DNA from: Limimaricola hongkongensis DSM 17492
GTDB taxonomy: Bacteria > Pseudomonadota > Alphaproteobacteria > Rhodobacterales > Rhodobacteraceae
Assembly: GCF_000600975.2 (NCBI RefSeq)
Contig: NZ_KK088653.1
Location: 248,501-312,500, forward strand
Direction of reading: 5' to 3'
Length of the DNA: 64,000 nt
Under the pieces are notes generated by a model that was given only the letters and a program-made list of their open reading frames with translations, made no database searches and was not told the origin of the DNA. The translations under genes were made by a program, and so were the position numbers. Shown piece after piece: positions 15,443-23,554 of the stretch. The stretch's first letter is position 1, and every line of letters starts with the position of its first letter.

Positions 15443-16212
15443 CCGGTCACGCTCACGCCGGCATCGATCACCAGCATCTGGCTGGTGACCATGCGCGAGG
15501 CCTTCGAGGCGAGAAACAGCACCCCGCCGACCAGATCCTCGGCCTGCATCAGCTCGGGCAGGCATTGCTGCGCGCGGTGGCGCTCCTGCGCCTCCGGCGT
15601 GGCCCAGAGCTCCTTCTGCCGCTCGGTCATGACCCAGCCGGGTGCGACGGCGTTGATGCGGATGCCGCGGCCGCCCCATTCGCGCGCGAGGCTGCGCGTC
15701 AGCCCCATGATCGCGGCGTTGGAGGCGACATAGGGGGCAAGGCGCGCCACCCCCATCAGGTAGCTGCCCGAGGACATGTTGACGATCGCGCCGCCGCCCG
15801 TCGCCTCCATCATCGGCGCGACCTTCTGCGCGGCGAAGAAATAGGGCTTGAGATTCACGTCGAGGCAGGAATCCCACTCCGCCTCGGTCAGATCCTGCGC
15901 GTCATAGCGCGTGTCGTTCGCGGCGTTCGACACCAGCACCGTGACCGGGCCATGCGTGGTCGCGGCGGTGTCGATCGCGGCCATCAGCGCGGGCGTGTCG
16001 GTCACGTCGCCCTGGATGAAAAGCGGGCGGTTGCCGATGCGCGCCTCCATCGCCTCGACCGTCTCGGCGGCGTCGGCGCGGTCGAAGAAGGCCACCCGCG
16101 CGCCCTGGCGCAGGAAGCCTTCGACCAGTGCCGCGCCGATGCCGCTTGCGCCGCCCGTCACGAAGACCGAGGCCTCCTTCAGGTCGGGGTGGATCGCCTC
16201 TGGGCCCGTCAT
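15439..16212 (-). CDS. SDR-family sugar dehydrogenase with Asn in place of catalytic Lys
   Basis: A 257-residue short-chain dehydrogenase, first gene of the sugar-acid operon, presumed to oxidise galactose or a similar aldose to its lactone. The nucleotide motif VTGGASGIGAALVEGF, SNAAN (for NNAG), catalytic serine in NMSSGS and the tyrosine in PYVASN are present, and the C-terminal AVAPGWVMTERQKELW resembles sugar dehydrogenases. The position of the YxxxK lysine is an asparagine (Y-V-A-S-N), confirmed by the codon AAC. Either the lysine's job is done by another residue or the enzyme is altered. Start ATG 16212 chosen over an upstream in-frame ATG at 16245. Confidence 0.8.
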   Translation of the reverse strand: MTGPEAIHPDLKEASVFVTGGASGIGAALVEGFLRQGARVAFFDRADAAETVEAMEARIGNRPLFIQGDVTDTPALMAAIDTAATTHGPVTVLVSNAANDTRYDAQDLTEAEWDSCLDVNLKPYFFAAQKVAPMMEATGGGAIVNMSSGSYLMGVARLAPYVASNAAIMGLTRSLAREWGGRGIRINAVAPGWVMTERQKELWATPEAQERHRAQQCLPELMQAEDLVGGVLFLASKASRMVTSQMLVIDAGVSVTG

Positions 16213-16317
16213 CTGCTTTTCTCGCTGCTGTTTCGCGCTGCGCACAGAGTGTCACCGCAGCCCTGCCGGACACAAGAGGCTGTACCACAATTCGGGCTGC
16301 GGTTTCATATACTGGGA

Positions 16318-16677
16318 TCAGTAGCAGAGCAGCGTGTCGGCGGCCTGTGCGAGATCGACCAGCGCGTCGGGCTGGGCGAACTCGGCCGGGTGGCCGTCGA
16401 GCAGCGCCGCGTCGTAGCCTCGCGCCTTGGCGGACATCCCCGAAACCCGGAACCGCGCCCCGGTTTCGGCCAGCCCGACCAGGTGATCGCCAAGCCGTCC
16501 CGTGCCCTCGCCCTCGATCCCGGCATGGTCGGGCGCGAGCAGGTGCACCCCGTCGCCCGCGAAGAACACGGTCACGTCGTGCCCTTTGCGGGCGGCGGCG
16601 AGCGCCACGAGACAGCCCAGCGTCGCCTTGTTCGGGTCGGCGGGTCCGGTGTGGATATGGACGAGAAAGCGGGGCAT
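16318..16677 (-). CDS. DsrE-like sulfur-carrier-fold protein
   Basis: A 119-residue protein with the DsrE/DsrF Rossmann-like fold pattern: FLVHIHTGPADPNKATLGCLVALAAARKGHDVTVFFAGDGVHLL, then ALLDGHPAEF and a C-terminal TLLCY. A cysteine sits at position 20 and another next to the C-terminus. DsrE-like proteins relay sulfur or act as small peroxiredoxin-like modules, but many have no known role. It stands alone, between the sugar-acid operon and the aminotransferase. Confidence 0.7.
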   Translation of the reverse strand: MPRFLVHIHTGPADPNKATLGCLVALAAARKGHDVTVFFAGDGVHLLAPDHAGIEGEGTGRLGDHLVGLAETGARFRVSGMSAKARGYDAALLDGHPAEFAQPDALVDLAQAADTLLCY

Positions 16678-16794
16678 GGCGGATCTCCTCTCTGGCCTGC
16701 CCTGTGCGGGCAGGGCCAAGCAAAGCGCCCGCCCCCCGGTCTGGTCAAGCGCGCGGACCGGATCGCATGGCCCGCGCGCCCGTGTTTGCGCGGC

Positions 16795-18174
16795 TCAGCC
16801 GGTCACGCGGCCCAGCGCGCCATCGACCGCCGCGAGGATCTCGTCGATCTCGGCGCGGCCCGCGATCAGCGCCGGGGCGAACAGCAGCACGTTGTTGAAA
16901 CCCGGCACCGAGCGGTTGGTGGCGCCGATGATCACGCCCTGCCGCAGGCAATCGGCCACCACCGCCTGCACCTGCTTTTCGGCCAGCGGCTCGCGCGTGG
17001 CGCGGTCGGCGACCAGCTCGGCCCCCGCGAACAGCCCCATGCCGCGCACGTCGCCGATCAAAGCGTGTTTCTCCATCAGCTGCGACAGCCCCTCCTGCAG
17101 GTAGGCGCCCATGCGGGTGGAGTTCGCGAGCAGGTCCTCTTCTTCGAGGATGTGCAGGTTTTCGAGCGCCGCGACCGGCCCCGAAGCGCAGCCGCCGAAG
17201 GTCGAGATGTCGCGGAAATGCGCCATCGGGTCGGAGGCGTCCTTGAACTTTTCGAACACCGCCTCGGTGGTCACGCAGCACGAGATCGCGGCATAGCCCG
17301 AGGCCACGCCCTTGGCCATCGTCACGATGTCGGGCTTCACCCCGAACTGCTGGTAGCCGAACCACGTGCCGGTGCGGCCCAGCCCGCAGACCACCTCGTC
17401 GATATGCAGCAGGATGTCGTACTTGGCGCAGATCTCCTGCACCTTTTCCCAATAGCCCTTGGGCGGCACGATGATGCCGCCGCCCGCGGTGATCGGTTCG
17501 AGACAGAGCGCGCCCACCGTGTCGGGGCCCTCGCGCAGGATCACCTCCTCGATCGCCTCGGCGGCGCGCACCCCGTAATCGGCCCCCGCGAGACCGTCTT
17601 GCGCGCGGTATTCGAGGCAGTGCGGCACCATCACGAATTCGGGCACGAAGGGGCCGTATTGCGCGTTGCGCTCCATCTGCCCGCCCGCCGAGAGGCAGGC
17701 GATGGTGGTGCCGTGATAGTCGCGCTCGCGGTAGAGGATCTTGGACTTGCGGCCGCCGTGATGCTTGTGGCTGATCTGGCGCACCATCTTGAAAGCCTTC
17801 TCGTTGGCCTCCGAGCCGGAATTGGCGAAGTAGACGCGCGACAGCCCCGGCATCTTCTCGATCAGCGCCTCGGAAAACCGCGCGCCGGGGACCGAACCCT
17901 GCACCCCGGCGAAATAGCACATCTTCACCAGCTGGTCGCGCACCGCGTCGGCGATGCGTTCGCGCCCATAACCGACATTGACGGTCCAGACCCCGCCCGA
18001 GACGGCGTCGAGATGCTCCTTTCCGGTGATGTCCCACACCCGCATGCCGCGCCCCTCGACGATGATGCGCGGGTCGGAGGTCTCCAGCGCGCGGTGCTGG
18101 AGCATGTGGTGCCAGACATGGGCGCGATCGGCTTCGATGACGCGGGCGGGGTCGTTGTGCATCAGATCGTCCAT
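16795..18174 (-). CDS. Class III aminotransferase (taurine- or beta-alanine-pyruvate type)
   Basis: A 459-residue PLP-dependent omega-aminotransferase. The PLP motifs are FANSGSEANEKAFKM near 118, the aspartate in LLHIDEVVCGLGRTG, and lysine in VTMAKGVASGY. The N-terminus (DRAHVWHHMLQH) resembles taurine-pyruvate aminotransferase, Tpa. However, the gene is divergent from the pyrimidine-degradation operon, whose end product is beta-alanine or beta-aminoisobutyrate, so beta-alanine:pyruvate transamination to malonate semialdehyde fits the context better than taurine. No sulfoacetaldehyde or taurine genes are nearby. Class is certain; substrate is inference. Confidence 0.8.
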   Translation of the reverse strand: MDDLMHNDPARVIEADRAHVWHHMLQHRALETSDPRIIVEGRGMRVWDITGKEHLDAVSGGVWTVNVGYGRERIADAVRDQLVKMCYFAGVQGSVPGARFSEALIEKMPGLSRVYFANSGSEANEKAFKMVRQISHKHHGGRKSKILYRERDYHGTTIACLSAGGQMERNAQYGPFVPEFVMVPHCLEYRAQDGLAGADYGVRAAEAIEEVILREGPDTVGALCLEPITAGGGIIVPPKGYWEKVQEICAKYDILLHIDEVVCGLGRTGTWFGYQQFGVKPDIVTMAKGVASGYAAISCCVTTEAVFEKFKDASDPMAHFRDISTFGGCASGPVAALENLHILEEEDLLANSTRMGAYLQEGLSQLMEKHALIGDVRGMGLFAGAELVADRATREPLAEKQVQAVVADCLRQGVIIGATNRSVPGFNNVLLFAPALIAGRAEIDEILAAVDGALGRVTG

Positions 18175-18259
18175 GACGGGCCTCCTTCACTGGTGTCGCG
18201 TCACCCTCTGACCGGCGGCGGCGCCGGTCAAGAAAAACACGTTCGCCGACCGCCTAAAA

Positions 18260-18275
18260 TTTACCGTTTGGAAAA
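18260..18275. promoter_or_regulatory. Possible weak RutR box between aminotransferase and preT
   Basis: TTTACCGTTTGGAAAA matches the RutR consensus TTGACCA-N2-TGGTCAA at 10 of 14 specified positions and shares the TTTACCG half with the better site at 22159. It lies in an AT-rich patch of the divergent intergenic region upstream of preT. A candidate only. Confidence 0.35.
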
Positions 18276-18329
18276 AAATGAATCCGTGTCAGGCTCGGGC
18301 AAACGGAATGCCGCCACGGGGGACCTCGG

Positions 18330-19658
18330 ATGCCGACCCAGCCACAGACCGGACCGATTGCCGGACGCCTGCCCGCAGACGCCCTGGCGGAGAATTTTGC
18401 CGATCTGCACCCGCCGCTGAGCGCCCACGAGGCGCGGGTCGCGGCGGATCGCTGCTATTTCTGCCATGACGCGCCCTGCGTGACGGCCTGTCCGACCGAG
18501 ATCGACATCCCGCTCTTCATCCGCGAGATCCAGGCCGGGCGCCCCGAGACGGCGGCGCGCGAGATCTTCGAGGCCAACATCCTGGGCGGCATGTGCGCCC
18601 GCGTCTGCCCGACCGAGGTGCTGTGCGAAGGCGCCTGCGTGCGCGAGGCGGCAGAGGGCAAGCCGGTGCAGATCGGCCTGTTGCAGCGCCACGCCACCGA
18701 CAGCCTGATGGCGCGGCAGGGCCATCCCTTCACCCGCGCCGCGCCCACCGGCAAGCGCGTGGCGGTGGTCGGCGCCGGGCCTGCCGGGCTCGCTTGTGCG
18801 CACAGGCTGGCGCGGTACGGGCACGACGTCGTGATCTGCGAGGGCGCGCCCAAGCCCGGCGGGCTCAACGAATACGGCATCGCCGCCTACAAGACGGTCG
18901 ATGATTTCGCCGCGCGCGAGGCGGCGTGGATCATGGAGATCGGCGGCATCGAGGTCCGGCACGGGCAATGGCTCGGCCGGGAGGTGACGCTCGACGCGCT
19001 GCGCGCGGAATACGACGCGGTGTTCCTCGGGATCGGGCTGGCGGGGGTCAACGATCTCGTGGTCGAGAACCCCGCGATCGAGGGTGTGCACGACGCCGTC
19101 ACCTTTATCTCGGCGCTGCGGCAGGCCGAGGATCTCGCCACGCTGCCGGTCGGGCGCGATGTCGTGGTGGTCGGCGGCGGCATGACGGCAATCGACTGCG
19201 CGGTGCAGGCCAAGGGGCTGGGCGCGCAAACCGTCACGCTGGTCTACCGCCGCGCCCGCGACCGGATGGGCGCGAGCCGCTATGAGCAGGATCTCGCGGC
19301 GCAGCGCGGCGTGCGGCTGATGTTCGAGGCGGTGCCCGTTGCGCTCGAGGGCGAAGGGCGGCTGTCGGGCGTGGTCTGCGAACGGATGGCCGAGGGGCCG
19401 GACGGGCTGCGCGGCACGGGCGAGCGATTCGTGCTGCCCGCCGATCAGATGTTCCGCGCCGTCGGGCAGCGGCTGGATGACGTGAAAATGCTCGAAACCG
19501 AACGCGGCAAGGTTGTGACGCAGGGTAGCGGGCGCACACGGATGGACAAGGTCTGGGCCGGGGGGGACTGTGCGGCGGGCGGCGACGACCTGACCGTCAC
19601 GGCCGTGGCGCAGGGTCGGGATGCCGCCGAGGATATCCACGGCACACTGACGGAATAA
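18330..19658 (+). CDS. preT: NAD-dependent dihydropyrimidine dehydrogenase, subunit PreT
   Basis: A 442-residue flavin/iron-sulfur subunit. The N-terminus has cysteine clusters CYFCHDAPCVTACPTEIDIP and ARVCPTEVLCEGACV for [4Fe-4S] centres, then an FAD site VVGAGPAGLACA near 145 and a second nucleotide site VVVVGGGMTAIDCA near 280. This is the glutamate-synthase small-chain-like half of dihydropyrimidine dehydrogenase, passing electrons from NADH to PreA, which reduces uracil and thymine. First gene of a rightward operon with a VOC protein and preA, consistent with reductive pyrimidine breakdown. Confidence 0.93.
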   Translation: MPTQPQTGPIAGRLPADALAENFADLHPPLSAHEARVAADRCYFCHDAPCVTACPTEIDIPLFIREIQAGRPETAAREIFEANILGGMCARVCPTEVLCEGACVREAAEGKPVQIGLLQRHATDSLMARQGHPFTRAAPTGKRVAVVGAGPAGLACAHRLARYGHDVVICEGAPKPGGLNEYGIAAYKTVDDFAAREAAWIMEIGGIEVRHGQWLGREVTLDALRAEYDAVFLGIGLAGVNDLVVENPAIEGVHDAVTFISALRQAEDLATLPVGRDVVVVGGGMTAIDCAVQAKGLGAQTVTLVYRRARDRMGASRYEQDLAAQRGVRLMFEAVPVALEGEGRLSGVVCERMAEGPDGLRGTGERFVLPADQMFRAVGQRLDDVKMLETERGKVVTQGSGRTRMDKVWAGGDCAAGGDDLTVTAVAQGRDAAEDIHGTLTE

Positions 19659-19662
19659 GCAC

Positions 19663-20049
19663 ATGGCATTCACCGGCATCTTCATCCTGCCGCTCCCGGT
19701 CGACGACCAGGACCGGGCGCTGGCCTTTTACCGCGACCGGATCGGCATGGAGGTCGCGCTCGATGCCGATCTCGACGAGGACTGGCGCATCATCATGATG
19801 CAGCTGCCCGAGACCCGGACCAAGATCCAGTTCGCCCGGCGCCAGGAAGTGACCTATTCCGAAGAGGTGCCGGTGCTGTATCTTGAATGCGCGGATATCG
19901 AGGCCGAGACCGCGCGGCTCAAGGCGGAAGGCGTGCGCTTCGTGATGAACCCGACCGAGCTGCCCTGGAGCGACACCGAGCGCTTCGCGATGTTCTGCGA
20001 CAGCGAGAGCAACACCATCGTGATGCACGAGACCCCACCGAAAGGATGA
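19663..20049 (+). CDS. VOC-superfamily (glyoxalase/bleomycin-resistance fold) protein
   Basis: A 128-residue paired beta-alpha-beta-beta-beta protein of the vicinal oxygen chelate fold: ILPLPVDDQDRALAFYRDRIGMEVALD at the N-terminus and FVMNPTELPWSDTERFAMFCDSESNTIVMHE at the C-terminus. The final glutamate (VMHE) is in the metal-ligand position of the fold. It is squeezed four bases after preT and four before preA, so it is co-expressed with dihydropyrimidine dehydrogenase. Its substrate is unknown; an accessory role in pyrimidine breakdown is inference. Confidence 0.8.
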   Translation: MAFTGIFILPLPVDDQDRALAFYRDRIGMEVALDADLDEDWRIIMMQLPETRTKIQFARRQEVTYSEEVPVLYLECADIEAETARLKAEGVRFVMNPTELPWSDTERFAMFCDSESNTIVMHETPPKG

Positions 20050-20053
20050 CGTG

Positions 20054-21358
20054 ATGGCCGACCTGACCACCCGGTTCCTGGGCATCGAAAGCCCCAATCC
20101 GTTCTGGCTCGCCTCCGCGCCGCCCACGGACAAGGAGTACAACGTCCGCCGCGCCTTCGAGGCCGGATGGGGCGGGGTGGTCTGGAAGACGCTGGGCGCC
20201 GAAGGTCCGCCGGTGGTCAACGTCAACGGCCCGCGCTACGGTGCGATCTACGGCGCCGACCGGCGGCTTCTGGGGCTCAACAACATCGAACTGATCACCG
20301 ATCGCGATCTCGAGACCAACCTCGAGGAGATGGCGCGGGTCAAGGCCGACTATCCCGACCGCGCCCTGATCGCCTCGATCATGGTGCCCTGCGAGGAGGC
20401 GGCGTGGAAGGCGATCCTGCCGCGGGTCGAGGAGACGAATGCCGACGGGATCGAGCTCAATTTCGGCTGCCCGCACGGCATGAGCGAGCGCGGCATGGGG
20501 GCGGCGGTCGGGCAGGTGCCCGAATACATCGAGATGGTCACCCGCTGGTGCAAGCAGTATTACGACCGCCCGGTGATCGTGAAGCTCACCCCCAACATCA
20601 CCGACGTGCGCAAGCCCGCCGAGGCCGCCAAGCGCGGCGGCGCCGACGCGGTGAGCCTGATCAACACGATCAACTCCATCACCTCTGTCAACCTCGACAG
20701 CTTCTCGCCCGAGCCCTCGATCGACGGCAAGGGCAGCCATGGCGGCTATTGCGGCCCGGCGGTCAAGCCGATCGCGCTGTCGATGGTGTCCGAGATCGCC
20801 CGGCACGAGGCGACGCGCGGGATGCCGATTTCCGGCATCGGCGGCGTCACCACCTGGCGCGACGCGGCCGAGTTCATGGCGCTGGGCGCGGGCAACGTGC
20901 AGGTCTGCACGGCGGTGATGACCTATGGTTTCCGCATCGTCGAAGAGATGTGCGCCGGGCTGTCGGACTGGATGGACGAAAAGGGCTACCGCGCGACATC
21001 GGACTTCGTCGGAAAGGCCGTACCCAACGTCACCGACTGGAAGAACCTCAACCTCAACTACGTCGCCAAGGCGCGGATCGACCAGGATCTGTGCATCAAG
21101 TGCGGCCGCTGCTACGCCGCCTGCGAGGACACCAGCCACCAGGCGATCGCCATGTCGCCCGAGCGCGTGTTCGAGGTGATCGACGAGGAATGCGTGGCCT
21201 GCAACCTGTGCGTCGATGTCTGCCCGGTCGAGAATTGCATCGACATGGTGCCGATGGCCGCCGGCACGACCGATCCGCGCACCGGTCGCGTGGTGTCGCC
21301 CGAGCATGCCGACTGGACCACGCATCCCAACAACCCCATGGCGCAGGCCGCCGAGTAA
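20054..21358 (+). CDS. preA: NAD-dependent dihydropyrimidine dehydrogenase, subunit PreA
   Basis: A 434-residue protein with an FMN-binding dihydroorotate-dehydrogenase-like barrel (about 1-330) and a C-terminal two-cluster ferredoxin domain (CIKCGRCYAAC and CVACNLCVDVCPVENC). The active-site loop NFGCPHGMSERGMGAAVG carries the catalytic cysteine region of the family. It reduces uracil/thymine to the dihydro forms with electrons from PreT. ATG 20054 follows a GTG codon by three bases; the ATG is preferred. A GC hairpin at 21361-21391 lies between it and the convergent rutR. Confidence 0.94.
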   Translation: MADLTTRFLGIESPNPFWLASAPPTDKEYNVRRAFEAGWGGVVWKTLGAEGPPVVNVNGPRYGAIYGADRRLLGLNNIELITDRDLETNLEEMARVKADYPDRALIASIMVPCEEAAWKAILPRVEETNADGIELNFGCPHGMSERGMGAAVGQVPEYIEMVTRWCKQYYDRPVIVKLTPNITDVRKPAEAAKRGGADAVSLINTINSITSVNLDSFSPEPSIDGKGSHGGYCGPAVKPIALSMVSEIARHEATRGMPISGIGGVTTWRDAAEFMALGAGNVQVCTAVMTYGFRIVEEMCAGLSDWMDEKGYRATSDFVGKAVPNVTDWKNLNLNYVAKARIDQDLCIKCGRCYAACEDTSHQAIAMSPERVFEVIDEECVACNLCVDVCPVENCIDMVPMAAGTTDPRTGRVVSPEHADWTTHPNNPMAQAAE

Positions 21359-21360
21359 CG

Positions 21361-21391
21361 ACCGCCCCGGCGTACCGGTTTGCGGGGCGGT
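21361..21391. terminator. Bidirectional GC hairpin between convergent preA and rutR
   Basis: ACCGCCCCG (21361-21369) pairs perfectly with 21383-21391 across a 13-base loop, located two bases after the preA stop and 24 bases beyond the rutR stop. There is no T tract on either strand, so efficiency is uncertain. Confidence 0.5.
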
Positions 21392-21414
21392 CCGGCGGGC
21401 CGCCCCGTTCGCCG

Positions 21415-22038
21415 TCAGCCGGTTTCGCCGGGCGGGGCAAGCACCGCGCCGAACACCTGTTCGAGCCAGATCTCGGCGGCGGGGTAGGGGTCGGTGCCGC
21501 CCATGATGGCGCCCACCTGCACCTCGAAATCCGCGTAGTGCTGGGTCAGCGCCCAGATCGAGAAGATCAGGTGGTGCGGATCGACGGGACCGATCCGGCC
21601 CGAGGCCGACCAGCCCGCGATCACCGCGGCCTTTTCATCGACCAGCGATTTCAGCTCGCCCTCCAGCACCGGGCGGGCGCGCGGCGCGCCCTGCAGGATC
21701 TCGTTGGCAAAGAGGCGGCTTTCGCGCGGGTGGTCGCGGCTCATCTCCAGCTTGCGGCGCACATAGGTCAGGATCTGCTCGCGCGGCTCGCCCTCGGGGT
21801 CCATGCCACGCAGGGGCGCCAGCCACAGGTCCATGAGATCCTCGAGGATCGCGAGATGCAGCGCCTCCTTCGAGCGGAAGTAATAAAGCAGGTTCGGCTT
21901 GGAGAGCCCCGCCGCCTGCGCGATCCGGTCGATGGTGGCGCCGCGAAACCCATGCGCCGCGAACACCTCCAGCGCCGCTTCGAGGATGGTGGCCCGGTTG
22001 CGGGCCTGGATCCGGGTGCGCGGGGGGCTGTCGGTCAT
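21415..22038 (-). CDS. rutR: TetR-family regulator of pyrimidine catabolism, RutR type
   Basis: A 207-residue TetR repressor with helix-turn-helix GATIDRIAQAAGLSKPNLLYYFRSKEAL near residues 33-60. The C-terminal ligand domain has NEILQGAP and the WALTQHYADFEVQV stretch typical of RutR, which binds uracil or thymine and releases DNA. It is convergent to preA and divergent from the amidohydrolase, whose upstream region carries a RutR-like palindrome, so local control is likely. ATG 22038 chosen on homology; upstream in-frame starts would cross into the intergenic region. Confidence 0.88.
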   Translation of the reverse strand: MTDSPPRTRIQARNRATILEAALEVFAAHGFRGATIDRIAQAAGLSKPNLLYYFRSKEALHLAILEDLMDLWLAPLRGMDPEGEPREQILTYVRRKLEMSRDHPRESRLFANEILQGAPRARPVLEGELKSLVDEKAAVIAGWSASGRIGPVDPHHLIFSIWALTQHYADFEVQVGAIMGGTDPYPAAEIWLEQVFGAVLAPPGETG

Positions 22039-22158
22039 GTCCGGTCCTGTCGAACGGGCGCAGCCGCCCGTTTTTGCCTCGTTTCGCGCCATGTCGCGCC
22101 GCGTATCCGAAACGCTCACGCGAAACTTGACTGGTATCGGGGCCGTGATAGCGTGATT

Positions 22159-22174
22159 TTTACCGGGCGGTCAA
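22159..22174. promoter_or_regulatory. RutR-like operator upstream of the amidohydrolase gene
   Basis: TTTACCGGGCGGTCAA has the size and symmetry of the RutR box (TTGACCA-N2-TGGTCAA): the outer halves differ by a single base and the inner pair is G/C instead of A/T. It lies 48 bases before the amidohydrolase ATG, in the intergenic region shared with rutR itself. Confidence 0.6.
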
Positions 22175-22221
22175 ATCGATGACCCCCGGTGCATGACCCG
22201 CAGCCCCGCGAGGAGACCCGC

Positions 22222-23472
22222 ATGTCCGCACCCGGCGAAAACCTCAAGATCGACGGCGCGCGGCTTTGGGCCAGCCTCATGGAAATGGCCGAGATCGGCC
22301 CCGGCGTGGCGGGCGGCAACAACCGGCAGACCCTGACCGACGCCGATGCCGAGGGGCGCGCGCTTTTCGCCAAGTGGTGCGATGCGGCGGGAATGTCGAT
22401 GGGCGTCGACACGATGGGATCGATGTTCGCGCGGCGCGAGGGGACGGACCCGGACGCGCTGCCGGTCTATGTCGGCTCCCATCTCGATACCCAGCCGACG
22501 GGCGGCAAGTATGACGGCGTGCTCGGCGTGCTCGGCGGGCTGGAGATCATCCGCACCCTCGACGACATGGGGGTAAAGACGCGCCGCCCCATCGTTGTCG
22601 TCAACTGGACCAACGAGGAAGGCACGCGTTTCGCCCCCGCGATGCTGGCCTCCGGCGTCTTTGCCGGGCAGCACGATCTCGACTGGGCCTATGCGCGCGA
22701 GGATGCGGAAGGAAAGCGCTTTGGCGACGAGCTGGAGCGGATCGGCTGGAAGGGCGAGGAAGAGGTCGGTGCCCGCAGGATGCATGCCCTCTTCGAATTG
22801 CATATCGAGCAGGGGCCGATCCTCGAGGCCGAAGACAAGGAGATCGGCGTCGTCACGCATGGGCAGGGGCTGTGGTGGCTGGAGATCCGGCTGATTGGCA
22901 AGGAGAGCCACACCGGATCGACGCCGATGAACATGCGGGTCAATGCGGGGCTTGGCATGGCGCGGATCACCGAGGCCGTGCACCGCATCGCGATGGAGCA
23001 CCAACCCGACGCGGTGGGCGCGGTGGGGCAGGCCAATGTCTACCCGAACTCGCGCAACGTGATCCCCGGCCGCGCGGTGTTCACCGTCGACATCCGCTCG
23101 CCCGAGCAGGCCAAGCTCGACGCGATGCGCGAAAAGGTCGAGGCCGAGGCCGAACGGATCGCGACCGAACTGGGGCTCGGGCTCGAGATCGAGCCGGTGG
23201 GGCATTTCGACCCCGTCACCTTCGACGCGGGCTGCGTGGGGCTCGTGCGCGCCGCCGCCGAGCGGCTGGGCTATTCGCATCGCGACATCGTCTCCGGCGC
23301 GGGGCACGATGCCTGCTGGGTCGCGGGCGTGGCCCCCACGGCGATGGTGATGTGCCCATGCAAGGACGGGCTGAGCCACAACGAGGCCGAGGAGATCACC
23401 CAGGACTGGGCCACGAAGGGCGCGGACGTGCTGTTGCACGCGGTGATCGAGGCCGCCGAGGTGGTGTCTTGA
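22222..23472 (+). CDS. Zn-dependent N-carbamoyl-beta-alanine amidohydrolase (M20 family)
   Basis: A 416-residue metallo-amidohydrolase of the M20/HyuC-AllC group. Metal ligands appear in GSHLDTQPTGGKYDGVLG (His and bridging Asp), NWTNEEGTRF (Glu) and FELHIEQGP (His); GKESHTGSTPM belongs to the dimerisation domain and GHDACWV and SHNEAEEI complete the site. It would hydrolyse N-carbamoyl-beta-alanine (3-ureidopropionate) to beta-alanine, CO2 and ammonia, the third step of reductive pyrimidine breakdown. The family also includes allantoate and hydantoin-derived substrates, but surrounding genes settle on ureidopropionase. Confidence 0.9.
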   Translation: MSAPGENLKIDGARLWASLMEMAEIGPGVAGGNNRQTLTDADAEGRALFAKWCDAAGMSMGVDTMGSMFARREGTDPDALPVYVGSHLDTQPTGGKYDGVLGVLGGLEIIRTLDDMGVKTRRPIVVVNWTNEEGTRFAPAMLASGVFAGQHDLDWAYAREDAEGKRFGDELERIGWKGEEEVGARRMHALFELHIEQGPILEAEDKEIGVVTHGQGLWWLEIRLIGKESHTGSTPMNMRVNAGLGMARITEAVHRIAMEHQPDAVGAVGQANVYPNSRNVIPGRAVFTVDIRSPEQAKLDAMREKVEAEAERIATELGLGLEIEPVGHFDPVTFDAGCVGLVRAAAERLGYSHRDIVSGAGHDACWVAGVAPTAMVMCPCKDGLSHNEAEEITQDWATKGADVLLHAVIEAAEVVS

Positions 23473-23554
23473 ACGATCGCCTGGCGTCAGGAGGCTTGAC
23501 CTGCCCTGTTTCCGGCCTTTCTGGTTCGGCGAACCGGATTTTCAGGAGAGCCCG

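Noticed and set aside
18214-18236. Inverted repeat TGACCGGC...GCCGGTCA upstream of preT as a RutR box
   Set aside because: The TGACC halves are 12 bases apart, not the four of a RutR site; more likely a GC hairpin.
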